A stretch of 6,144 nucleotides of DNA, from positions 1 through 6,144 of the forward strand of contig JAEERB010000139.1 in NCBI GenBank assembly GCA_016285615.1, read 5' to 3'. Below, one piece after another: positions 1 to 6,144 of the stretch (the stretch's first letter is position 1; each line of letters starts with the position of its first letter). A program made the position numbers and the translations under genes. The notes beneath the pieces are model-generated. The model had not been told where the DNA came from and made no database searches. It worked only from the letters and a program-made list of their open reading frames with translations. This DNA is from Bacteroidales bacterium. GTDB taxonomy: Bacteria > Bacteroidota > Bacteroidia > Bacteroidales > WCHB1-69.

Positions 1-743
1 CGGCTGTGGAAACGGGCTCGTTGCACCCCATCTCACTGGTAATGAATGAAGTATGCAGCATCTTCGAGAATATCGGCTTCACCGTGGTGGACGGCCCCGA
101 AGTGGAAGACGACTGGCACGTATTCTCAGCCCTCAACTTCCCCGAAGAGCACCCCGCCCGCGATATGCAGGACACCTTCTTCATCGACGTGCGCCCCGAC
201 ATCGTGCTGCGCACCCACACCTCCTCGCTGCAGGTAAGAGCCATGGAAAAGCAAAAGCCGCCCATCCGCGTCATCTGCCCCGGCCGCGTGTTCCGCAACG
301 AGGTTATCACCTCCCGTTCGCACTGTATCTTCCACCAGGTGGAAGGCCTCTATATTGCTGAAAAAGTGTCGTTTGCCGACATGAAGCAAACCTTGCTCTA
401 CTTCGCCCGCAAGATGTTCGGCGAGGAGACCAAAATTCGCCTCCGCCCCTCCTACTTCCCCTTCACCGAACCCTCGGCCGAAATGGACATCGAGTGCAAG
501 ATCTGCGGCGGCAAAGGCTGCTCGGTCTGCAAACATTCGGGCTGGGTGGAAGTGCTCGGCTGCGGTATGGTGGACCCCAACGTGTTGGAAAACTGCAACA
601 TCGATAGTAAGAAATATACAGGCTACGCCTTCGGCATCGGCATCGAAAGAATGACCATGCTGAAATACAAAACCAACGATATCCGCCTCTTCTTTGAGAA
701 TGATATCCGCTTCCTGCAACAATTCCAATCAGCCTCTTTTTAA
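1..743 (+). CDS. pheS: Phenylalanyl-tRNA synthetase alpha subunit, C-terminal part (5' end outside window)
   Basis: PheS is the catalytic alpha subunit of the alpha2beta2 enzyme that attaches phenylalanine to tRNA-Phe in the cytoplasm. The reading frame is open to the window edge, so the N-terminal coiled-coil region is missing; the GTG at position 6 is an internal valine codon. Counting that codon as residue 1, the class II core is clear: [11 protein letters not shown] (49-59), [11 protein letters not shown] (68-78), motif 2 around GRVFRNE and FHQVEGLY (93-117), and motif 3 around [14 protein letters not shown] (206-219). The alanine of YAFG appears to match the E. coli Ala294 position that sets the size of the phenylalanine pocket. 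A four-cysteine C-x2-C-x4-C-x2-C segment (164-175) precedes [14 protein letters not shown]. coli PheS lacks these cysteines; from memory, they are common in Bacteroidota. The beta-subunit gene pheT is not in the window. The next gene starts 25 nt downstream on the same strand. Confidence 0.97.
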   Translation, partial: AVETGSLHPISLVMNEVCSIFENIGFTVVDGPEVEDDWHVFSALNFPEEHPARDMQDTFFIDVRPDIVLRTHTSSLQVRAMEKQKPPIRVICPGRVFRNEVITSRSHCIFHQVEGLYIAEKVSFADMKQTLLYFARKMFGEETKIRLRPSYFPFTEPSAEMDIECKICGGKGCSVCKHSGWVEVLGCGMVDPNVLENCNIDSKKYTGYAFGIGIERMTMLKYKTNDIRLFFENDIRFLQQFQSASF

Positions 744-768
744 TCTGAAAATTTAAAATCTCAACGAT

Positions 769-1923
769 ATGATTTACTTAGACAATTCCGCAACAACCTT
801 TCCTAAACCCATTGAGGTTTATGACTTTATGAATAATTTCTACCGCACTCATGGTGTGAATCCGGGCCGCTCGGGCTTCGATGCCGCCATCGAGACTGGT
901 GAACTGGTGTCGGATACGCGTAAAATGCTGACCAAGCTCTTCAACGGCGGCGATGACTATAACCGCCTGACTTTCAGCTACAACGCCACCGACTCGTTAA
1001 ATATGATTCTGCAAGGTTTGGCGGAAAAAGGTATGCACGTGATTACCACCATGTTGGAACACAACTCTGTGCTCCGTCCGCTCTACTGCATGGAACAGAA
1101 AGGCCTTATCGAAGTGACCTACCTGCCTTTCGACGAAAGAGGCTACGTGGATCCCGACGATGTGAAGAAAGCCATCAAGAGCAACACCAAACTGGTGGTT
1201 TGCACCCACTCATCCAATGTTATCGGCACCATCCAGCCGCTGGGCGCTATCGGTAAGATATGCAAGGAAAACGGCCTGACTTTCGTTGTGGACGGCAGCC
1301 AGGGCGCCGGCTCAGTGAACATGGATATGCAAGCTTTGGGCGTGGATGTCTATGTATTTACCGGCCACAAATGCCTGATGGGACCCACCGGCATCGGCGG
1401 CTCCTACGTACGCGAAGGCGTGACCGTTGGCCAAACCCGCTTCGGCGGCACTGGTGTACGCTCGGCCGTGCCCTGCCACCTCGAAGAGTATCCCTACCGC
1501 CTCGAAGCCGGCACCATCAACCTGCTGGGTATCGCTGGCTTGAACGCTGGTGTGAAATGGATTACCGAACAAGGTATCGAGAATATCCACGCACAGGAAA
1601 TGAGATTGTGGGACAAGCTGAGAAAAGGCTTGCGCGAAATTGAAGGCGTGACCGTCTATTGTGCCACCTCTGTAGAAAATCAGAACCCCGTGCTCTCGTT
1701 CAACGTTAAGGGCTTTGACGCTGGCGACGTGGGCACCATGCTCGATGTGGACTACGACATCGCTTGCCGCACCGGCTTGCAATGCGCACCCAAAGTACAT
1801 ATCGGCATCGGCACCTTCGACATGCACGGCACCGTCAGACTGAGCATCGGCGCTTTCAACACCGAAGCCGACATCGACGCCGCCATCCAGGCAGTGAAAG
1901 AAATTGCCGCCATCAAAAACTGA
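769..1923 (+). CDS. Cysteine desulfurase family protein (class V aminotransferase fold, PLP enzyme)
   Basis: A 384-residue PLP-dependent enzyme of the NifS/SufS/CsdA superfamily, closest in feel to the EF2568-type subfamily. Such enzymes take sulfur (or selenium) from cysteine (or selenocysteine), leaving alanine and an enzyme persulfide. Visible landmarks are the N-terminal YLDNSATT (3-10), the ring-stacking histidine in EHNSV (His98), PLP-binding Asp175 and Gln178 in VVDGSQGAG, the Schiff-base lysine in TGHK (Lys201), the RFGGTG loop (224-229), the catalytic-cysteine segment RTGLQCAP (Cys339) and the substrate-carboxylate arginine in TVRLS (Arg357). The protein is full length, and its ATG fits the usual MIYLDNSAT start. 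No Shine-Dalgarno is seen, as expected in Bacteroidota. It lies 25 nt after pheS and 10 nt before the lipid-kinase gene, suggesting co-transcription. No SufE, IscU or selenium gene is beside it, so the sulfur acceptor is unknown. Family assignment is secure; the exact substrate is inferred. Confidence 0.9.
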   Translation: MIYLDNSATTFPKPIEVYDFMNNFYRTHGVNPGRSGFDAAIETGELVSDTRKMLTKLFNGGDDYNRLTFSYNATDSLNMILQGLAEKGMHVITTMLEHNSVLRPLYCMEQKGLIEVTYLPFDERGYVDPDDVKKAIKSNTKLVVCTHSSNVIGTIQPLGAIGKICKENGLTFVVDGSQGAGSVNMDMQALGVDVYVFTGHKCLMGPTGIGGSYVREGVTVGQTRFGGTGVRSAVPCHLEEYPYRLEAGTINLLGIAGLNAGVKWITEQGIENIHAQEMRLWDKLRKGLREIEGVTVYCATSVENQNPVLSFNVKGFDAGDVGTMLDVDYDIACRTGLQCAPKVHIGIGTFDMHGTVRLSIGAFNTEADIDAAIQAVKEIAAIKN

Positions 1924-1933
1924 TAATCTTTTC

Positions 1934-2815
1934 ATGAAGAAACGGATTCTATTCATTATCAATCCGATTTCGGGTATCAAAAGAATCATCAACTTCGAGC
2001 GTGTCATCCAACGGAAAATCGACCACGCCAAGTTTGATGTGTCCATCCGCTACACGGAATACAAAGGCCACGGTTCTCTGCTCGCCCGCGAGGCAGTAGA
2101 GAACCGCACCGATATTGTGGTGGCCGTGGGCGGCGACGGTACCATCAACGAGATTGCCACCCAACTGGTGAATACCGACACCATCATGGGCATCATTCCC
2201 GCCGGCAGCGGCAACGGCATGGCCTTCCACCTCAATATCCCCATCGTGGCAACCAAAGCCGTCAAGGTTATCAACAAGCTCAAAACCACCAAGATAGATG
2301 TCTGCAAACTGAACGACTACCACTTCTTCAGCGTGGCGGGCATCGGCTTCGACGCCAAGGTGGCCTACGACTTCAACTCGCAGAAGCACCGCGGCTTCAA
2401 CAACTACCTCAAACAAGTCATCAAAAACTACCTGCACTACAAGCAGGACCTGTTCCGCATATCCTACAGCGGCACAACCATTGATAAAGAGGCCTTTTTC
2501 ATCACTTTTGCCAACTCATCGCAATGGGGCTTCAACATCAAAATGGCGCCTTTTGCCTCCATCCAAGACGGACTGGTTGACGTGTGCATCTTCCACAAGC
2601 CGCCGTTCTACATGATTCTGCCCACGGCGGGCAATCTCCTCACCAACCAAATTGACAAAGACCCCATCACCGAATACATCCATTGCAGCCAAGTGGACAT
2701 CTCCACCAAAGACGGGCTGCCCATCTATCTGCATATAGATGGGGATGCCGTAGAGCCCACCAAAGAGGTGCATGTCCGCGTCATCCCCAAAGCTTTGAAT
2801 ATGATTGTCGGCTAA
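1934..2815 (+). CDS. Diacylglycerol/lipid kinase family protein (DagK/YegS/LCB5 type)
   Basis: A 293-residue soluble lipid kinase with the diacylglycerol-kinase catalytic fold, which phosphorylates a lipid hydroxyl with ATP at the inner face of the membrane. Landmarks in order are the N-terminal beta strand and INPISG loop (9-14), the nucleotide-binding GGDGT (66-70), PAGSGNGMA (89-97) in place of the commoner PxGTxND form, GIGFDAKV (136-143) opening the second domain, the DG of IQDGLVDV (212-213), and HIDGD (267-271) near the C-terminus. Length matches the family. I chose the ATG at 1934, 10 nt after the previous stop, because MKKRILFIINP is a typical family start. An in-frame TTG at 1904 would overlap the preceding gene and add ten unconserved residues. 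The substrate could be diacylglycerol, undecaprenol-like lipids or a sphingoid base; Bacteroidales make sphingolipids, so a sphingoid substrate is possible, but nothing in the sequence decides it. It converges with rny, 5 bp away. Confidence 0.9.
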   Translation: MKKRILFIINPISGIKRIINFERVIQRKIDHAKFDVSIRYTEYKGHGSLLAREAVENRTDIVVAVGGDGTINEIATQLVNTDTIMGIIPAGSGNGMAFHLNIPIVATKAVKVINKLKTTKIDVCKLNDYHFFSVAGIGFDAKVAYDFNSQKHRGFNNYLKQVIKNYLHYKQDLFRISYSGTTIDKEAFFITFANSSQWGFNIKMAPFASIQDGLVDVCIFHKPPFYMILPTAGNLLTNQIDKDPITEYIHCSQVDISTKDGLPIYLHIDGDAVEPTKEVHVRVIPKALNMIVG

Positions 2816-2820
2816 TACCG

Positions 2821-4362
2821 CTATCTTGCAAAATTAACCGAACGTGTTTCCCTGATTACCGTAATCTTGATCTGACCAGGATAGGTCATTTCGTTCTGGA
2901 TACGGCGCGACAGGTCGAATGAAATCTGGTTGGCTTGCTCGTCAGTTACCTTCTCGGCGCTGACAATCACACGCAGCTCACGACCAGCCTGCACGGCGAA
3001 GGTCTTCACCACGCCCGGATAAGTTAAGGCAATGTTTTCCAGGTCATTGAGACGCTTCATGTAAGCCTCTACCACCTCGCGGCGGGCACCCGGACGGGCA
3101 CCTGAGATGGCGTCGCAAACCTGTACCAGAGGAGCAATCAGAGAGGTCATCTCCATCTCGTCATGGTGGGCACCGATGGCGTTCACCACTTCAGGACGCT
3201 CCTTGTACTGCTCGGCCAGCTGGGCACCATAAAGTGCGTGCGGCAGTTCGGGCTCATTATCAGGCACTTTGCCTATGTCGTGCAACAAACCGGCACGCTT
3301 GGCTAACTTGGGATTCAAGCCCAACTCGGAAGCCATGATGGCACACAGATTGGCCACCTCCTTCGAGTGTTGCAGCAGGTTCTGACCATACGACGAACGG
3401 TATCTCATCTTGCCCACCAGACGCATCAGGTCGTGGTGTATGTTGTGGATACCCAGGTCGATACAGGTACGCTTACCCAACTCGGCAATCTCCTGCTCGA
3501 TCTGCTTTTTGGTCTTGGCCACAATCTCTTCGATACGGGCGGGGTGGATACGGCCGTCGGTGACCAGCTTTTGCAGCGACAGACGGGCAATCTCACGGCG
3601 CACAGGGTCGAAGCTCGACAGCAGGATAGCATCCGGAAAATCGTCGATGATGATGTCCACACCCGTCAAGTTTTCCAACGTACGGATGTTACGACCTTCA
3701 CGACCGATGATGCGGCCCTTGATTTCGTCGTTCTCAATATTGAACACCGACACGGCATTCTCCATGGCGGTCTCTACGCCAGTACGCTGTATCGACTTGA
3801 TAACGATTTTCTTAGCCTCCATATTGGCGGTGTTCTTAGCCTCGTCCATCACCTCTTTCACCAGCACCATTGCCTCGGCTCTGGCCTCGTCTTCCATCAA
3901 CTGGATGAGTTCTTCCTTGGCCTGTTGTGCCGACAACTCAGCGATGGATTCCAGTTTGCTCTTCTGGATGGCGGTCTGTTTCTCCAGTTCTACCTGCTTC
4001 TGCTTGTTGATTTCCAGCTGTTTGTTCAGGTTTTCCTTTACTTGGTTCAGCTCGTTGTTCTTGCGGTTCACGTCTTCCAGTTTCTGGTTCAGCGTGGCCT
4101 CTTTCTGCTTGATGCGGTTCTCACCGGCAGCAATCTGCTGGTTCTTCTCCTGCACCACTTTCTCGTGCTCGCTCTTCAATTGCAGGAACTTTTCCTTGGC
4201 TTGCAGGATCTTCTCTTTTTTCAATAATTCGGCATCTTCCTCTGCCTTTTTCAGCAGGTTGCGGCTGTTGCGGGTAAGCGTGTTGCGCATGATGGTGTAC
4301 GCCAATGCGATACCCACTCCTATGCCCACAACTGCTGCGATGATTATTATGATTGTATTCAT
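2821..4362 (-). CDS. rny: Ribonuclease Y
   Basis: RNase Y is a membrane-anchored endoribonuclease that starts mRNA decay and processing. The 513-residue protein has the full family architecture. An N-terminal membrane helix (about residues 3-23, rich in Ile/Val/Gly) is followed by a long charged coiled coil (about 35-185, dense in Lys/Glu/Gln). Next comes a KH RNA-binding domain with [10 protein letters not shown] (216-225), and then an HD hydrolase domain with His332 (LLQHSKEV), the HD pair His361-Asp362 in HDIGK, AHHDE (398-402) and Asp417 in VCDAIS. The C-terminus [12 protein letters not shown] is the usual family ending. Length is close to the typical 510-520. The start ATG directly precedes the membrane helix. 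It is the last gene of the minus-strand cluster, 3' of the probable 6S RNA, and its 3' end meets the lipid-kinase gene tail to tail. All key residues are present. Confidence 0.97.
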   Translation of the reverse strand: MNTIIIIIAAVVGIGVGIALAYTIMRNTLTRNSRNLLKKAEEDAELLKKEKILQAKEKFLQLKSEHEKVVQEKNQQIAAGENRIKQKEATLNQKLEDVNRKNNELNQVKENLNKQLEINKQKQVELEKQTAIQKSKLESIAELSAQQAKEELIQLMEDEARAEAMVLVKEVMDEAKNTANMEAKKIVIKSIQRTGVETAMENAVSVFNIENDEIKGRIIGREGRNIRTLENLTGVDIIIDDFPDAILLSSFDPVRREIARLSLQKLVTDGRIHPARIEEIVAKTKKQIEQEIAELGKRTCIDLGIHNIHHDLMRLVGKMRYRSSYGQNLLQHSKEVANLCAIMASELGLNPKLAKRAGLLHDIGKVPDNEPELPHALYGAQLAEQYKERPEVVNAIGAHHDEMEMTSLIAPLVQVCDAISGARPGARREVVEAYMKRLNDLENIALTYPGVVKTFAVQAGRELRVIVSAEKVTDEQANQISFDLSRRIQNEMTYPGQIKITVIRETRSVNFAR

Positions 4363-4428
4363 TTGGGATTAATGTTTAAAGTTAATATATATGTTGAGTT
4401 TAGTTGTCTTTCAGTATGTTAAAGATAT
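4363..4428 (-). promoter_or_regulatory. Leader of rny with weak promoter-like boxes
   Basis: This short AT-rich stretch lies between the U-tract that ends the upstream RNA and the rny start codon. On the minus strand it holds two near matches to the Bacteroidota -7 box TAnnTTTG: TATCTTTA (4420-4427) and TAACTTTA (4377-4384). Each lacks only the final G, and neither has a convincing TTTG at -33. It also carries TAAACTCAACA (4392-4402), an exact copy of a segment in the 5' arm of the RNA upstream. No Shine-Dalgarno is evident. rny may have its own promoter here or depend on read-through past the RNA; the sequence does not settle this. Confidence 0.3.
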
Positions 4429-4450
4429 AAAAAAAGCCCGCCTTAAGTTC
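4429..4450 (-). terminator. Intrinsic-type 3' end of the probable 6S RNA
   Basis: On the minus strand the 3' arm of the RNA's closing stem (GAACTTAAGGCGGGC) runs straight into seven Ts (4429-4435). The pairing partner lies about 165 nt upstream (4614-4626) rather than in a local hairpin. The end is thus formed by the closed rod plus a U-tract, which defines the RNA's 3' boundary and may also limit read-through into rny. Confidence 0.6.
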
Positions 4451-4634
4451 CATAGGGTTTCGAATAAACTCCTATTAAAAAACGGTGAAGGGTTCCCCTC
4501 TCCTCGAAAGTCCCACGGGCACGAATGCCTTATCTTGCGATAATTAGGGCCGGTTCTAAAAAAGGGCGAAATTAACCTTCGTTTGTATACTGTTGAGTTT
4601 AACAAACGTATCTGAACTTAGGCGGGATTAATCT
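4430..4634 (-). ncRNA. ssrS: Probable 6S RNA (regulator of RNA polymerase)
   Basis: 6S RNA folds into a long rod with an open central bubble that mimics a promoter and sequesters housekeeping RNA polymerase. The minus strand here predicts an RNA of about 205 nt with that layout. A closing stem pairs 5' CCCGCCTAAGTTC (4614-4626) with 3' GAACTTAAGGCGGG (4437-4450), 13 bp with one bulged A. Further in, GTTT (4604-4607) pairs with AAAC (4457-4460) and TAAACTC (4595-4601) with GAGTTTA (4465-4471). A large, weakly paired region follows. The apical part includes a 5-bp hairpin with a GCAA tetraloop (4530-4543). The right end is a GC-rich stem followed by seven Ts. I recall 6S RNA being annotated between zapA and rny in Bacteroidales, and E. 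coli ssrS also lies beside zapA. The region lacks a credible protein gene. Length, shape and synteny favour 6S; both ends are estimates. Confidence 0.78.
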
Positions 4635-4639
4635 CTATT

Positions 4640-4669
4640 CAAAGAACGTCTTTTTCAATCATTTTCAAA
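4640..4669 (-). promoter_or_regulatory. Candidate promoter of the probable 6S RNA, overlapping the end of zapA
   Basis: On the minus strand a TTTG at 4666-4669 (-33-like) is followed after 22 nt by GTTCTTTG, whose TTTG (4640-4643) fits the second half of the Bacteroidota -7 box TAnnTTTG. The spacing is one base short of the usual range, and the TA half is not conserved. A start about 5-7 nt further, near 4634, would begin the RNA just before its closing stem. The -33 element sits in the final codons of zapA. Confidence 0.5.
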
Positions 4670-4951
4670 ATTATCTGCCAACTTATTCAGCTCCTGCATT
4701 TTAGGAACCAAATCCTCATCATAATCATTCAATCTCTCCTCATTCTCAACCCATTTCACTGCAAAATCGACCAATATTTTCGACAGTAAGTCTTGATGAT
4801 CAGTATAAGCCCAATTCTTGGCAAATCTCAGAAAACTCTCGTTGATTATTTTTTCAGCTTCCCGGTAATAGTATTCCCACTCCTTGTTGATAACAACTTC
4901 CACAAACCTATCTGCTACAGCGAGTTTTATCTTTATCTTATCGTCTTCCAT
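4655..4951 (-). CDS. zapA: Cell division protein ZapA
   Basis: ZapA binds FtsZ in the cytoplasm and bundles its filaments at the division ring. This 98-residue protein fits the family. An N-terminal beta/helix domain carries IKIKLAVADRF (6-16) and the WEYYYREAEKIIN helix start (25-37), typical of the FtsZ-binding head. A long C-terminal helix follows (about 52-96), where LLSKILVDFAVKWVENEE and the later acidic segment would form the dimer/tetramer coiled coil. Length is usual for ZapA. The ATG lies only 1 nt after the stop of the coiled-coil gene upstream, so the two are almost certainly co-transcribed and perhaps translationally coupled. The final codons overlap the presumed promoter of the RNA that follows. 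The gene is clearly AT-richer than rny and prfA. ZapA proteins diverge widely, so the call rests on fold pattern, size and synteny with rny. Confidence 0.88.
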   Translation of the reverse strand: MEDDKIKIKLAVADRFVEVVINKEWEYYYREAEKIINESFLRFAKNWAYTDHQDLLSKILVDFAVKWVENEERLNDYDEDLVPKMQELNKLADNFEND

Positions 4952-4952
4952 A

Positions 4953-5240
4953 CTATTTTCCGAGATATTCTATACAGTTGTCTATCTCCCGCACTAAATC
5001 ATTGATTTCTTTCTTTATATCTTTTTTATCTTCTTTATTTAATATCGTTTTGGTTATCGTTACTAATTTATATTTTTCTTCGTTGTCTTGCAATTGCAGT
5101 TTCAACCTCTTCAACTCCTCTTGCAGCCTTTCGTTCTCCGCTTTCAGCTCCTCATTCTCCTTTTTGCACTCCTTGTATCGAACGGTGGCTTGCTTAATTT
5201 TATACTCTACTTGGTTATATAAACTTAAAAAGGAATCCAT
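4953..5240 (-). CDS. Small coiled-coil protein encoded directly upstream of zapA
   Basis: This 95-residue protein is not recognised as a named family. It has no signal peptide or membrane segment. Residues about 22-58 form a strongly charged predicted coiled coil (repeated KENEELKAENERLQEELK-type heptads). A linker, VTITKTILNKED (60-71), follows, then a second amphipathic helix, IKKEINDLVREIDNCIEYL (75-93), rich in Ile/Leu at regular spacing. A ZapB-like or FtsZ-ring scaffold role is an inference from the coiled coil and the 1-nt spacing to zapA; E. coli ZapB is also a small coiled-coil protein that binds ZapA, but no sequence homology is claimed. The ATG at 5240 is the only sensible start and lies 16 nt downstream of a TAnnTTTG box. 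Very low GC, for example 15 of 60 bases at 4981-5040. The reading frame is believable because of its helix periodicity and tight operon spacing. Confidence 0.8.
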   Translation of the reverse strand: MDSFLSLYNQVEYKIKQATVRYKECKKENEELKAENERLQEELKRLKLQLQDNEEKYKLVTITKTILNKEDKKDIKKEINDLVREIDNCIEYLGK

Positions 5241-5256
5241 CGTAAGGTTTAAAATG

Positions 5257-5272
5257 CAAAATTACAAAAATA
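5257..5272 (-). promoter_or_regulatory. Two adjoining -7 boxes upstream of the coiled-coil/zapA operon
   Basis: The minus strand carries TATTTTTG (5265-5272) directly followed by TAATTTTG (5257-5264). Each is a perfect match to the Bacteroidota -7 consensus TAnnTTTG, 16-24 nt before the coiled-coil gene's ATG. The only TTTG upstream is at 5279-5282, 14 nt before the second box, which is shorter than the usual 19-21, so the -33 element is not convincing. The site suits a promoter serving the coiled-coil gene and zapA independently of prfA. Confidence 0.5.
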
Positions 5273-5311
5273 ATTTATCAAAGTGGAGTCTGAAAAAATT
5301 TTCAAGACGCC

Positions 5312-6144
<833 letters not shown>

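Noticed and set aside
1904..1933. Upstream TTG start for the lipid kinase
   Set aside because: It would overlap the preceding gene by 20 nt and add residues without family similarity; the ATG at 1934 gives the standard N-terminus.
3367..4372. Long plus-strand open frames opposite rny (286 and 320 codons)
   Set aside because: They are antisense to the coiled-coil and KH region of a certain rny gene; the Leu/Phe- or Ser-rich translations are the mirror of Lys/Glu/Gln-rich coding sequence.
4452..4475. Local hairpin ATAGG-A-GTTT / AAAC-CCTAT as an attenuator for rny
   Set aside because: The same bases pair in the long-range rod of the probable 6S RNA; it could be an alternative fold after pRNA release, but no separate regulatory element is supported.
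4411..4605. A 64-codon minus-strand open frame across the zapA-rny gap
   Set aside because: It runs through the stems and U-tract of the structured RNA, shows no protein-family character and continues beyond the RNA's end; the RNA explains the region.
4581..4609. CGTTTGT / ACAAACG local hairpin as an operator
   Set aside because: It lies within the RNA's 5' arm and is best read as an alternative RNA fold; no regulator gene is nearby.
5291..5304. TGAAAA-AA-TTTTCA inverted repeat after prfA as a terminator
   Set aside because: The stem is six nearly all A/T pairs with a 2-base loop too small to close fully, and no GC-rich stem precedes the T-run; it is likely AT-rich coincidence.

Overview
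The window looks like a core-chromosome segment from a member of the Bacteroidota, most likely the order Bacteroidales. The evidence is the protein flavour (a PheS with a four-cysteine insertion, RNase Y, ZapA, RF1), the lack of clear Shine-Dalgarno sequences, TAnnTTTG-type promoter boxes, and the order zapA / structured RNA / rny. The genus cannot be fixed from the sequence alone. No mobile element, CRISPR array, tRNA, rRNA or defence system is visible.

Layout: on the + strand, positions 1-2815 hold three closely spaced genes. These are the 3' part of pheS (phenylalanyl-tRNA synthetase alpha), a cysteine-desulfurase-family PLP enzyme, and a diacylglycerol-kinase-family lipid kinase. On the - strand, read from 6144 down to 2821, come prfA (release factor 1, 5' end outside the window), a small coiled-coil protein, zapA (FtsZ-ring protein), a roughly 205-nt structured RNA that is probably 6S RNA, and rny (RNase Y). 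The two groups converge with only 5 bp between the stop codons of the lipid kinase and rny.

The genes are mostly housekeeping: tRNA charging and translation termination (pheS, prfA), cell division (zapA and possibly its coiled-coil neighbour), RNA turnover (rny), global transcription control (6S RNA), sulfur transfer and lipid phosphorylation. The most valuable item is the RNA between zapA and rny (about 4430-4634, - strand). It has a 13-bp closing stem, a second matched stem, a central poorly paired region and a terminal U-tract. Its probable -33 element lies inside the last codons of zapA. The least characterised gene is the 95-residue coiled-coil protein one nucleotide upstream of zapA.

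The 4.37-5.31 kb stretch is markedly AT-rich compared with the GC-rich genes on both sides, but its content is syntenic core material, so this is not read as horizontal transfer.
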